Part shown: in pieces, positions 1-11,174 of the stretch
Layout: each line of letters opens with the position of its first letter
How positions within the stretch are numbered: the stretch's first letter is position 1
Source of the DNA: Pleurotus djamor
Lineage: Eukaryota > Basidiomycota > Agaricomycetes > Agaricales > Pleurotaceae
DNA length: 37,336 nucleotides
Reading direction: 5' to 3'
Assembly (NCBI GenBank): GCA_029747585.1
Contig: JAPEVF010000448.1
Coordinates: forward strand, 1 to 37,336
Position numbers and translations under genes: made by a program
The notes under the pieces: generated by a model
What the model saw: only the letters and a program-made list of their open reading frames with translations
Told to the model about the DNA's origin: nothing
Database searches by the model: none

Positions 1-115
1 GTGCTGCTTTCTCAGAGTACTGCGTCGCAGGCGATACGGGCGCGACAACACCACAAGACCTGGAGCTGAATCGAGGCTCTTGCGCCAAACCAATCAGGGG
101 AGCATTGGCCGTCAT
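1..115 (-). CDS. Possible 5' end of a gene running off the left edge
   Basis: An ATG at 115 on the minus strand opens a frame that stays open to the window edge (38 codons). It starts MTANAPLIGLAQ and shows no recognisable domain. A weak AT-rich TATA-like stretch lies about 100 nt upstream (around 226-233). The fragment is too short for codon bias or homology to help, so it is only a candidate first exon. The 290 nt between it and the next gene hold nothing else I can support. Confidence 0.25.
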   Translation of the reverse strand, partial: MTANAPLIGLAQEPRFSSRSCGVVAPVSPATQYSEKAA

Positions 116-405
116 TTGGCTTTGGGAAGAACTTTCCGAGGTAAATCGTGTAGTCAGCATAGATTTCGAGAAGAGGTGGATAGATGCCGATGTATGCAAG
201 GCGCGTATCAATTTCCTCTGGATGACTTTATATGATTGTGTATCTAGCAAGATAGTATATCCGGGCTGTCACGACTCACCACATTGAGAGGTTAACTGCA
301 TAGATATGTGGCCCAACCTTCAGCCTCTTACCGGGGCTGGAGCAAACGGACAAAGGAAAAATTATTTACTGGAGTTAGCTTACTGAAGTAACAGTAAGGT
401 CAATG

Positions 406-1704
406 TTAGAATGATTCCACGACCTTGACCGAGATGATTCCCGAACGTGAGATATGCGGAAGACAATCTTCCATGAATTCTGACATTTTCTGGGACCTGT
501 CCCGCTGAGACTTTAAGGGTGGGTCGCCTAATCGGTCGGAAAATTGCAAGTCAAAGAAGAGACTTTCGAGACATCCCGAACATAAAAGCGCGTTCAAATG
601 AGCGTCCAACGATGCCCACGCCGCATAGGGCCGTAGATTCCGAAGCGCGATATCAAAGTCACATGGGCTGTGAAACTTCAAAGAGATTGTCCGCAAGCCC
701 AGTAGATTTTTCAGGCGGGCGGTGGAGAAGAGGGAGTCAACGGCGTTGAGGACACGTGTTTGCGCTATGGGATTCAACTTTGCGATCAGCGTTAAATGTT
801 CGACATTGTTGGTGTAGTCTCCGAAGGATGGGAATTCATCGGATGAGCTGCGAGGGGCTGAGTTATGTTGAAGTGAGTTCATGAAAATGGGGTATTAACA
901 CAGAAATCACTCACTATCAACGACCAACTCGAGCGTCAACTTGGTTACCGAGAGCGGGACACGGGGAATGAGAGACCATGTCGCAGTATCCAGTTCATGG
1001 CTGGTGGAAAAGAAGATGCGGAATGAAAGCGCCTGAAGCTTTGGGGTATACAGTATGTACGTTTCAGGGTAGAGGAAGCGCAAGTTAAGTGTTTGGAGGC
1101 CGGGTAAAGTGACCGTCGAAGGGGGGCCTTTGAAAACTCGGAGCCCTTGAAGTCTCGATCTGATGTCTAGGTCCAAGTGGCGCACAAACGAGCAGTGCTT
1201 CAGGATGTCGGTCTCAGGCGCATGGTCGCCAACTACAGATTTTCCAACGAAAGTGAGGAAAAGAGATTCGAAGGTGGGCTGGGATACTAGCTTTTGTAGG
1301 CAATGAACTAAGTCCGGTATCCAGCAACAGGAGTGAAACACCATCCGAGCGCTTCCTAGTCGCTCCAGGTGTCGAAGGAAAAGGCATAGCTGCTGTGCAT
1401 CAGATGTCCTCCACAAGTCCCTTGGTAGTATGACCTTAAGAGATATGTGGCGGATATAACGCGCCAGGTGGGGCGATGTGGTGCTAAAAAGACGACGTAG
1501 GCCTTGGAATGTTTGTGAAGTTATTGCTGGGCTAGTCACAGATACGTTGACTTCGTGAAAGAGTCGACGTTGTGCTAAAGGCAACCATGACCGAGACACT
1601 AATGAACACGATTGAAGTGGATCAATGGGTACAAACCCCAAGATGTGGTCAATGACATCTTCTGGTAGCGAGACAGCGATTGTCGTTTGCGTTTGCCTCG
1701 ACAT
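406..1704 (-). CDS. F-box protein, cluster member A (422 residues less the alternative upstream start)
   Basis: Two exons: 915-1704 and 406-857, with a 57-nt intron (GTGAGT donor, CAG acceptor); the phase is 1+2 and the frame is consistent. The first ATG at 1704 is chosen because it directly precedes the F-box. The F-box core LPEDVIDHILGFV..PLQSCSLVSRSWLPLAQR lies at about residues 12-45, and this family of domains binds Skp1 in SCF ubiquitin ligases. The rest is a variable region with leucine-spaced segments such as LQTLNLRFLYPET, as in the basidiomycete F-box expansions. It is clearly paralogous to the F-box genes at 1901-3371, 5497-6844 and 34213-35686, but lacks the appended Gly/Ala/Pro/Asp tail of the duplicated copies and ends at VKVVESF. 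The substrate is unknown. Confidence 0.8.
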
Positions 1705-1900
1705 GGCGAAATCACTTGGGAAGAGGGACACTGAAGGGACGTTGGCAGCGCGGACTCACGCACGTGTCGAGAGATAGGGTCAAGCGAGGTTAAACTTCAT
1801 TTCAAGAATGGATTCCCTTCAACAGAGGATGCTGGCAGTGCGTCTGCGTCAACGTATAGACAAGAATTATGAAGCTGATATTACTCGAGCGAGCTCTAAT

Positions 1901-3371
1901 CTAGGAAGCTGGTGCAGCACTTCCGTCAGGAGGTGTAGCTCCTCCATGGGCGGTGGCAGCAGGGAGTGACAGGCGTTCTTCTGTAGCTAGCCTACGGGGA
2001 GGAGCAATCAAGTGGATCGGCGATATATATTGATTGAGAGTGAGCTTGAGGATACCTGAACGTGAGAGACGTGGGAGACAGTCGTCCATGAATTTTGAGA
2101 TTCGCAGTGTCCTCTCCCACTGAGCATTGGAGGGCAGATCACTATAATGGTCGGAAAACTGCAAGTCGAAGAAAAGATTTTCAAGGTGGCCCGAATCCAC
2201 GAGCGCAGTCCAATGGGAATCCAACGCTGCCCATGCAGCATTAGGCCGCAACTTCTCCAGTGCGACGTCAAATTCACAGGGGATGTGTAGCTTCAGAGTG
2301 ACTGCCCGCAGATCCAGTAAGTTTCTCTGGCGATCATTGGAGAAGAGGGAGTCTATGGCGTCGAGGGCACGATGATGCACTCGCACAGGACCTATCGGAT
2401 CCAACTTTGTGATCAATGTCAGGTGTTCGACATTGTTAGGGTAGTCTCCGAAAGAAGGGAATTCATCGGGTGAGCTTCGAGGGGCTGTTATAGTTGAGGG
2501 GATGATGAGTTGATAACGTGAGGGGTATGCTTCGAAGTACCCACCATCGACGACAAGTTCCAATGTCAAGTGGGTAACTGAAATTGGTACTTGAGGAATC
2601 AGAGACCAAGCAGCGGTGTCTTGCTCAGGACTATACGAGAATAAGATGCGTAGAGAGATTTCCCGAAGGTTCGGAGTATGTAGTGTGTATGATTGAGGGT
2701 AGAGGAACCGCAAGTTCAATGTTTGTAGGTCTGTCAGATCGATCCTTGGAATGGGACCTTGACTAACACCACCCAAGACATTCGATCGTATGTCTAGATT
2801 TAGATGGCGGAGATGCGAGCAATGTACCAGAAGGTCAGCCTCAGGCGCATGATCGTCGGCCAATGGTCTCCCAACTAGAGTGAGGAACAGAGATACGAAT
2901 AGGGCGTGATACCAATGTTTGGAGGGAATGAACCATGATCGGCGTCCAGCAAGTGGAATGAAACACAATCCGTGCGCTTCGTGGGTGTTCAAGGTATCGA
3001 AGGAGATCGCAGAGCTTTTGCTCAACGTCAGAAGTCGTCCACGATTCACCTCGTAGAACGACCATGAGAAATAAGTGACGGACATGTTGTCCAAGATGAG
3101 GGGAGGTAGTGCTGAACAGACGGTGTAGGCTTCTGAAAGGTTGCGATGTTATTGCTGGGTTAGTCACCGAGATCTTGAGATCGCGAAAGATGTAACGCTG
3201 CGCTAAAGGTAGCCATGATCGAGCCACCGTCAAACATGCTCGGAGTGGGATTGTGTCCATGGAAAGGAACCCCAGGATATGGTCGATGATCTCTTCTGGA
3301 AGGAAAGGCAAACATGGTGAATTCCAGTTTGGATCTTCGGAGGTAGCGATGGCAGTGGTTGGCTCCAACAT
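1901..3371 (-). pseudogene. F-box gene, left duplicate, frameshifted
   Basis: Exons correspond to 2545-3371 and 1901-2484 with a 60-nt intron (GTGGGT donor, ATAACAG acceptor), matching the right copy at 34213-35686. Relative to that copy, two bases are missing between 2899 and 2900. The frame shifts after LQTLVSRP, so the first reading frame ends about 20 codons later, while the second half stays open. The F-box (LPEEIIDHILGFLSMD) is intact. The C-terminus ends in a short tail (AHGGATPPDGSAAPAS) resembling the end of the neighbouring secreted-peptide gene. A SINE lies 10 nt upstream of the ATG. It is either a young pseudogene or a two-base assembly error; the SINE in the leader makes true decay plausible. 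Confidence 0.75.
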
Positions 3372-3380
3372 GAGAAACGC

Positions 3381-3396
3381 CAAGCAACTAGTTCTT
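3381..3396. repeat. Target-site duplication, poly-A side of SINE
   Basis: CAAGCAACTAGTTCTT is repeated exactly at 3687-3702. The right arm of the inverted duplication carries a single copy of the same sequence (around 34191-34206), which is the pre-insertion site. Confidence 0.85.
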
Positions 3397-3686
3397 TTTT
3401 TTTTTTGTTTTTTTTTNTNGAGGAGGCTTTGTGTTGGTAATCGTCGAAACTAAGTTAGGAGTAGTNACCAGCCTATTGGGTGCTGGGAGACCCAGCCCAG
3501 GGAGGAAATGCATTTACGCACACCATGCGATCACGGTAGTGTGGGACTCGGCTACCTCTTTCGGCGCCATACCCACTAAAACCCCCCAGTGGTAGAACAG
3601 GGGACGGGGGTCGAACTCAGGTGCTTGTCAGGGACCCTGAAAGCTCTCAACCGGAAAGGATGGCAACCACTACACCATCCAGTCCC
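3397..3686 (-). mobile_element. tRNA-derived SINE, about 290 bp, minus orientation
   Basis: The element reads on the minus strand. It starts GGGGACTGGATGGTGTAGTG and ends in a poly-A tract (poly-T at 3397-3416 on plus, with two Ns). An A-box-like TGGTGTAGTGGTTG sits at 3664-3677 and a B-box-like GAGTTCGACCCCC at 3606-3618, spaced as in an RNA polymerase III tRNA promoter. The tRNA-like head (about 3600-3686) is followed by an unrelated body of about 190 nt. Perfect 16-bp target-site duplications flank it, and the homologous right arm lacks it, so this is a true retroposon insertion after the duplication. There is no coding capacity, so it would depend on a LINE in trans. It lies in the 5' leader of the broken F-box copy. 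Confidence 0.88.
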
Positions 3687-3702
3687 CAAGCAACTAGTTC
3701 TT
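3687..3702. repeat. Target-site duplication, tRNA-head side of SINE
   Basis: Exact second copy of the 16-bp sequence at 3381-3396, directly abutting the 5' head of the element. Confidence 0.85.
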
Positions 3703-3852
3703 GTTAGGCACGATGTGACGCGTGACGACTTTATCATTAGGGGTGATAGGAGATGACGGGTGAAGGCGACGAGCCCACTTCTTGACGGGCTTTTGACCCG
3801 GGTAGGGCGTGACACTGAAGCGAAGTATGTAGTACGAGTTATCAGTATCCAT
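3694..3852 (-). other. Small open frame (52 codons) shared by both duplication arms
   Basis: A 52-residue frame starting MDTDNSYYILRF and ending VPNKN is present here and at 34038-34196. The first half is identical between arms. The four or five base changes in the second half all alter amino acids (P/L, S/P, K/E, I/V, V/M). It lies between the 3' end of the peptide gene and the start of the F-box gene. No family is recognised. It may be only the F-box promoter or peptide-gene 3' region kept similar by the duplication. Confidence 0.2.
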
Positions 3853-4042
3853 GAACGCTCTTCTAGTATGAGTGAGGGTGTGGATGTCGATAAGAGGTCT
3901 ATGCTTCGACTTTCCTCGAAGACGAAGACGGCACATTGGTGGAGGTTGGATTTTGAATAACGGAGTTGATAGTAGACATGCAACGACTTGTGGCAAACTT
4001 AACATTCACTTAGCAGCCGGGGTACAATTTACTTTCTGTAAT

Positions 4043-4468
4043 CTAGGAAGCAGGGGCAGCGTCTCCGCCAGCGGCATCACCTCCAGCAGCAGCACCGTCA
4101 CCACCAGCAGCGCCATCAGCAGGAGCACTTCCGTCAGCAGGAGCAGCTCCTCCGTCAGCCGGCGCACCACCATCAGCAGGAGCATCGGGAGCTCCTCCTC
4201 CTCCTCCTCCTTCCTTCTTCAGAGCCTTCTTGACGTACTTCTTGATGAGACGCTTGATATACTTCTTGAGTCTCCTACCCCGCCTGCCGTCTTCCATATC
4301 ACCGGAGGCGATCTCGTCTTGCCATGCCTGCTCAACGAAGGTGTCGATGTCTTGCGCCAAAGCTATTTCAGCGGTGCTATCGACGAGATCAAACGAGTTG
4401 GTGGCCGCCTCTAGGGGACGGGCAACTGCGAAGGCAGTAAGGGCAAGCAGGATAAAGGCTGGGCGCAT
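4043..4468 (-). CDS. Secreted cationic amphipathic peptide precursor, left copy (141 aa)
   Basis: Single coding exon from the ATG at 4468. Visible parts: a signal peptide, residues 1-16 (MRPAFILLALTAFAVA); an acidic pro-region, 17-61, with 12 Asp/Glu and no basic residue after R17, including VEQAWQD at 45-51; dibasic RR at 62-63 and 65-66, typical of Kex2-type processing; a helix at 67-85 (LKKYIKRLIKKYVKKALKK) with Lys/Arg and hydrophobic residues alternating every 3-4 positions; then poly-Gly and a low-complexity Ala/Asp/Gly/Pro tail. There are no cysteines. The helix resembles linear membrane-active peptides. I recognise no named family, and the function (antimicrobial, signalling or effector) is inference. 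Close copy at 33426-33848, distant paralogue at 11827-12354. The opposite strand is also open but is a shadow of the repetitive tail. Confidence 0.85.
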   Translation of the reverse strand: MRPAFILLALTAFAVARPLEAATNSFDLVDSTAEIALAQDIDTFVEQAWQDEIASGDMEDGRRGRRLKKYIKRLIKKYVKKALKKEGGGGGGAPDAPADGGAPADGGAAPADGSAPADGAAGGDGAAAGGDAAGGDAAPAS

Positions 4469-4483
4469 TGTAAGGATCGGGAC

Positions 4484-4626
4484 CTAGGAAAATGCAGTAA
4501 GAGTTAGTTGTTGGGTCAATGGACGGCAGCGTGTAAAGTACTGACGCGGACGGGTGAAGCACGCTTTACGGGCTATGGATGGAGCTGGTTAGATCGAGAA
4601 AGGTCAGAAATGGTCCGAGTACTCAC
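4484..4626 (-). other. 5'UTR intron of the left peptide gene
   Basis: A GTGAGT donor at 4626 and a CCTAG acceptor at 4484 bracket 143 nt just upstream of the ATG. Donor, acceptor and a CTAAC branch-like motif are preserved in the right arm (33272-33410), and the distant paralogue at 11827 has a 5'UTR intron in the same place. An alternative acceptor slightly upstream is possible. Confidence 0.6.
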
Positions 4627-4674
4627 TAAAGGTGAAGAGCTGAACTGCTGAGGAAAATGGGTACTCTGTCAGAG

Positions 4675-4682
4675 TTTATATA
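4675..4682 (-). promoter_or_regulatory. TATA box of the left peptide gene
   Basis: TATATAAA on the minus strand, about 50 nt upstream of the 5'UTR intron donor; the same motif and spacing occur in the right arm at 33216-33223. Confidence 0.6.
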
Positions 4683-5110
4683 TTGTGGAATATAACGCAA
4701 GAGATGGATGGAACGGCGATTGGTAGTTGAATCTTGCCGTGTAGCGACGCTATGGAGTGAACGGAGCAGTAGTACCAAAGCGAGAAGACCTTTTGAACAC
4801 AGAAATTCGCATCATAGGCGACACGATAAAACGCTAGATGCGACGGTCGTTACATAGCGGAGAACAGCCGCGCTATAACCACGCCCTTGTAAATCGGTGA
4901 GTTCACAGACCAGAAAAAAAAGCTATCGCCACTCACTAAGCAAATGTAGTTTGCGTTATTCAACACACGAGAAGACGGCGTGGGGAACATCCCACGCACT
5001 AGTCTTCAAGGCTGAGCGCTGAATCACTGGATGAGAACAGTGACAAACGTCGGCGCGACAATCACCTAAAATGACAGGAGACACGCCAGGTGAGATAAAT
5101 TTAGAGGACG

Positions 5111-5496
5111 GCGAATTATTGCAACTAACACTTGCCATGAGAATGCGTAGCTGTTGGCAATTAGGCTGCGATAGAGAGCAAGTGCACCGGGGGGGGAAAT
5201 AAGATGGAGGCGGTTGAACTTAGACCTACAACAAAAGATAGGAGACAAAACTGGATACGAATGATATGCCTATGAGGAAGAACCCACAGGGTCTGTTGCA
5301 CGAAAAAGACGGGCTGGCAGGTTCCAGAAATTCGAGAGATTATTTCCTATGGCACGGGTGGTCCACGCAAAGGACATGACTAGAAATCGAACTGCACCCG
5401 CACGGTAATTTTCACAGGTTACACTGATGGTACAGAATTGATGCCAAAGGATGGACAGTGAGCGTCAGGACTCTATAATGCCTTTGACGGGAGATT
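5111..5496. other. Intergenic, no gene seen
   Basis: The first part shows only fading similarity to 32725-32805 (inner end of the inverted duplication). No long open frame, tRNA or repeat is recognisable in the remainder. Confidence 0.5.
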
Positions 5497-6844
5497 CTAC
5501 CTCAGATACGGGCGGCGCATGAACCACTCTCGTCGAGGTGAGGCGATCTTCACCGTGAGCAGCCCTGTCCTGTAAGTCTCTGGGAGACGCTCTTGCATGA
5601 ATTGCAATCCTCGCCTCAAATTCTCCTGAGGGTACATCAGATCGAAAACATTCATACCCATTGGGTTGGGAATTGGAAATCGAGGAGGATGCTTCTGAGG
5701 TGCCCCAGGCGAACGATGACCATTAGACAGGTGTCCAACACGGCCCATGTCGGTTTGTACCACAGTGTTTGTAGCGCAGAGCCACATTCCCGTGGGTCAG
5801 GGAATCGTATAACTACCTCCTCCAAGTTAAGGANGTTTTTCGAAGGAGTGTCAGAGAAAAACGTATTTAAGGCGCGAAGAGCAGCGTCTTGACGTCGTTG
5901 AAGGTTAGGATCCATGTCCAGAATGATAGTAAGACGCTGCATGTCAACATAGTCTCCGAAAACGGGTAGGTGAGGCGGTGAGAGAGGAGAAGGGGCTGGA
6001 GCTATTAAAGGGGAAGCAAATGTTGTAAGTAACCCTGACTTGCGTTTCTGACAAAAGCGAGACTCTCACCACCTATGTCAAACTTCAGTTCTAGATGTGC
6101 AACCGAAGATGGTATTGTCGGAGGGAGTAGGGTCAAACAAGAACCTGGTGATGGAGGTGAACTTCTCAGTGAGACAGGGCGAGAGAACTTGTGTAGGTTC
6201 GGAAGGATGAATGTAATTCGCAGAGGGATGTACCCGGGGTACACTTTGAGTGTCTCTACGTGTTCCAGATTGTTTTCGAGTGAGCGTGACTCGGCTTCGA
6301 GCTCCGTCGGTAATGGCACATCGATGGTTAGGCTAAGGCGTCGTATGTTAGGGCAATGGTGCAACAGTGCTGCTGCCGGCGCCCAACCATTCGTCGCAAA
6401 GGAAACTGACTCCAACGTAGATCGAGAGAGTAAAGTTTGGAGACAAGCATCGACGTCGGGCGAGTAGGCACGAGGAATTCGACGAAGGACAATATGTACG
6501 CTTTGCGGTCGCTCAATGAGAGGGATGAGCAGACAAAGGTCTTTGAGAGCGTCAACAACTTTAGAGCTTGGTTGACGTTCCATGTGATCTGGGATCAGGA
6601 TACGCACGGAGCGTATGTAGCACGAAATATGGGAAGACGTCGTCCTGAGCAATCCGATGAGATTTCCGTATCGCTGTTTCTCCGTAGGGGTCATCGGAGG
6701 CAAAAGGTTGACTTGATGAAAGATACGACGCTGAGCCAAAGGTGTCCATGAACGGGCCACCAAGGAGCACCTCCTCAGCGCATTGATGCGTGTAGACAGG
6801 AACCCTAGAATGTAGTCGACGACCTCTTCTGGTAGAGATGACAT
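5497..6844 (-). CDS. F-box protein, cluster member C
   Basis: Proposed exons 6070-6844, 5658-6001 and 5497-5625, giving about 415 residues, close to the 422 of member A. The ATG at 6844 immediately precedes the F-box LPEEVVDYILGFLSTRINALRRCSLVARSW. The first intron (68 nt, GTGAGA...TAATAG) lies exactly where members A and the duplicates have theirs. The second junction (5626-5657) is only 32 nt, GTATGA...CTCAG. It restores frame and aligns QWENLRRGLQFM with QWERTLRISKFM of the paralogue, but so short an intron is unusual, and a single-base error or true frameshift is an alternative. One N at 5834 leaves one residue undefined. It lacks the peptide-like C-terminal tail and is the most diverged of the cluster. 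Confidence 0.65.
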
Positions 6845-7480
6845 ATGTAACGCTTTGTGAGTAAGGGGGTGAGAGATAAAGGGAAATTGCAGTGCCAGCG
6901 CTTCAACTGGGCACGCATTACAGAAAGGAGGTCCCACTCCGATGGCCATATCCTGTTACATCATCGTCCTCCTGGACTTCGACACGACACGACATGCTTC
7001 GTGGTTCGAGGTGATGTGTACTTGAGAGGAGACTCCCATGGAGACGATTTCAGGGGAGANTTAACACCACCAGCTACCGACTTAGATCCCATTTTCAGCG
7101 TAGCTCAGTCGAGAAACATGAGAACACCAGCCTTCTGACGCCAGAGTAGTCTCCAAGCACCATGGTCAGGCTGATCTGATCACGGTGCACTGATGGCAGC
7201 GAAGGGTTGCAACGCAGACGAAATGGCACAGAAACATTTGACGGAAGCTCGTAGTTGGCATCGTTGCGATCCATGCGACAAATTGCTTGTTTTCGGAGGT
7301 ACGAGTTGATAAAAGGAAGGCGAAGCTCGAGCTGATAAACGATGACTCGATGGTAAGCTATCCTGCGAGGGCTTTGCAAATGTAGTAACATTAATATACA
7401 ACACCTGGTACTAAGGGACAGATGCTCAAGCGAACGATACACTGTTGTACAGAGATAGGAAGTGGGAAAGATAGAGCAAG
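6845..7480. other. Intergenic between F-box C and H2B
   Basis: About 640 nt with no supported gene. It holds the presumed promoter of F-box C, one N near 7060, and the 3' flank of H2B. Short open frames here have no coding character I can recognise. Confidence 0.5.
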
Positions 7481-9013
<1,533 letters not shown>

Positions 9014-9386
9014 GAACTTGTCTTGTACCTTCACCTGCTTCCTTCTAGATATTTATTCGCTTATTTGTTGTACTTGTACGGTCTACGGGCTTCAATCATA
9101 ATCTTTTTGGAACTCCACGTCATCGCGTCCGTCCTTCCTCCGCAGCTGTATCCTTCGGAATACAGCATCGTTCGTAATCCAGTATCTGGGTCAGTACTTC
9201 ACGGTTAATGTGACGCAGAAGGGTATCGGGATGTACTTCACGCTTCAACAGTGTATCGTACCACAGTCCATAGCGAGCATGATTATCCCTCAATGAAGTT
9301 GTCGATAGCATGAAGATGTAACGAATAATGTAGAAAACAATAACAAAGTCTGTCCTCAAAACCGATCCAAGAGTATCCTAATTATA
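9014..9386. other. Convergent 3' region of H2A and RUD3
   Basis: 373 nt of 3' flanking sequence between two genes that end facing each other; T-rich after H2A. No other feature seen. Confidence 0.5.
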
Positions 9387-11174
9387 CTACTGCACCTCCT
9401 TTTCCTTGCCCTTCCTCGACGGAGGTGCGGAAAGCGTGAGGTTCGGCGAACTGGCCATTGGTACCGAAGAGGAGGATACTATCCGCCTGGGGCCGCCCTT
9501 GATGGAGGACGGAGACAACGAATGCATAGCCAAAGTCGGGCTACCGGGTAGTGAAGGATTGCGAGGCGGCGGCGGCGTGGCGTCCCCAGAATTTGCTTCA
9601 GTAAGGAGGAATTCAACCCATAATCGAGAGAACGACTATATCGGAGATGAGTGGGTGACGAGCTACAACGACGTTGACGATACTCACCTCCGTTTCATCC
9701 GTCTTCTCAAGCTCTGCCTTGGGTGCCGGCGTAGGTGATTTACTCCAGAATCCCCCGGAACCACTAGTGGGCACCGTGCTACTCGCTCTCTGCAACCCAG
9801 CCTTTTCTCGTTCCGCGTCACTCCACGATAGTATCGTGGCGAGCAGCCCAAGCATCTCAAACCGCTTGTTATCGCCCCGCGGCGTAGCAAGGAACGATAA
9901 CAGCACATTCGTGACGAGCCGCCGGTCCACATTCGACTCGGACGAGTTTCGCCGCAGTCGCCGCAGAGCCTCCATGAGATGTTCGTTGATGATCACAGCT
10001 GGTGTGTTTTCGGTGAGGATGGGAATGAGAGTAGTGTAGGGGAATCGATGGAGCATACCTTCATGGCGCAGCTTGCCGATAAGGAGATGTTTCTCCTTGA
10101 CTTCCTTCTCGAGTTCCTGGACGCGCGTTGATGTTGTTTGCGTCTCCTCGAGCTGGAGCTAAAGAATGAAAATAGTTAGATACAATGAAATCAGAGATGT
10201 GTTCTTCACGACATACTTCGGCATTCAATGCCCTGCTCTTGAATTCCGCCAAGGACTGTGTCGCCTGCGTGAGCTGAACGTCGAGGTCCTTGACCGCTTG
10301 ACGAAGCTCATGATCCTTGGCTAGATGCAAATACAAGCATCAGCACAGTCATTCTTCCTTGAAGATTGAACCCTACCGGCCTGAAAGTCCTGCAGCACCG
10401 ACTGTAGATTCGCCGACTTTTCTCTCTCAGCCTCCAGTTCCGCCGCGAGTCTACCACCCGACTCGCGTTCCAGCTCCACGTCCCGTTGGTATTCCTCCAG
10501 AAGCGATCTGACTTCATCCGCAGTGACCTTTTCCTGCTCCGCCGACCTCTGCCACTCATCCCGCTCCATCCGACATCGTTCCAGTTCGGTCTGGGTTTCT
10601 CGGAGCTCGCGTTCACGGAAGACGGATTCTTGGGTGCTTTCGAGGAGAGCACGACTCCGGACGTTGTCGAGTTCTGCGTGTGCTCTTTCTGCGTCTTGAT
10701 TCGAAGAAACCAACTCCTGCTTCAGCGTTTCTACAGTAGACGCAAGGTCTTCGTTCTGAGCAGTCAATTGCTGGAGGAGTTGCTCTCTCCGATCTAATTC
10801 TTCCTGTGGCAGAGTTTATGAGACGTCGACCTAGAGAGGTGGGGTAGAAAGAAATGCACCGCATCTTGCTTTAATTTATTCCCCAGCGTTGTGCGCATCG
10901 CTGTCAACTTGGCAAGGAGATTATTGTACTGCGATGCAAGGACCTCCTTCTCCTCCTTCGTCTTGGCAAGCTCCTCCTTCAGCCGCTGGATATCCGTATC
11001 TTGGGCATCTTCTGTCGTTCGCGTCGTGCCATTGACATGAATACTCGTCCTGGGTGACGTTGAGCTCGTTACACTATCCAGTGAACCGCGTGGCTCGGCT
11101 GAAGCTGACCCTAGAGCAATCGCATGAGTCTCTGAGCCCAGTTAGACTTGATTTCCGTTACCATTGGACGACAT
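9387..11174 (-). CDS. RUD3: Rud3-type golgin with GRAB domain (484 aa)
   Basis: Seven exons: 11162-11174, 10860-11110, 10377-10803, 10217-10320, 10059-10158, 9688-9998 and 9387-9635, all in phase. After a short Ser/Thr-rich head, a long coiled coil runs from about residue 45 to 295 (for example DIQRLKEELAKTKEEKEVLA, then LRTTLGNKLKQDAEELDRRE-like text). The GRIP-related Arf-binding (GRAB) domain follows: KLRHEAVIINEHLMEALRRL, then DRRLVTNVLLSFLATPRGDN and KRFEMLGLLATILSW. The last exon starts SFSRLWVEFLLTEA and ends in a Pro/Ser-rich tail. Rud3/GMAP-210 proteins tether vesicles at the cis-Golgi through Arf1. The start codon is set by a 13-nt first exon whose splice yields an uninterrupted frame. 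Confidence 0.88.

Larger units (their letters stand above)
1753..5110. repeat. Left arm of a large inverted duplication
   Basis: Reverse-complemented, this arm aligns almost throughout with 32805-35834. The outer edge is sharp: similarity stops just after a shared GTGCGTGAGTC at 1753 (right arm 35834), 49 nt upstream of F-box gene A. The inner edge fades: it is clear to about 5110 and weak to about 5180. The arm contains the broken F-box copy, a SINE absent from the other arm, and one secreted-peptide gene. Coding parts are visibly more similar than the inner non-coding end, so the duplication is not very recent. Confidence 0.9.

Noticed and set aside
3600..3686. Functional tRNA gene
   Set aside because: Has A- and B-box-like motifs but no complete cloverleaf, continues into a long body with a poly-A tail and is flanked by target-site duplications; it is the SINE head.
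3872..4414. Long plus-strand open frame antisense to the left peptide gene (and 33480-33935 antisense to the right one)
   Set aside because: Poly-Ser/Ser-Arg translation is the mirror of the GC-rich Ala/Gly/Asp repeats; no start context, no signal, and the sense frame has a signal peptide, TATA box and leader intron.
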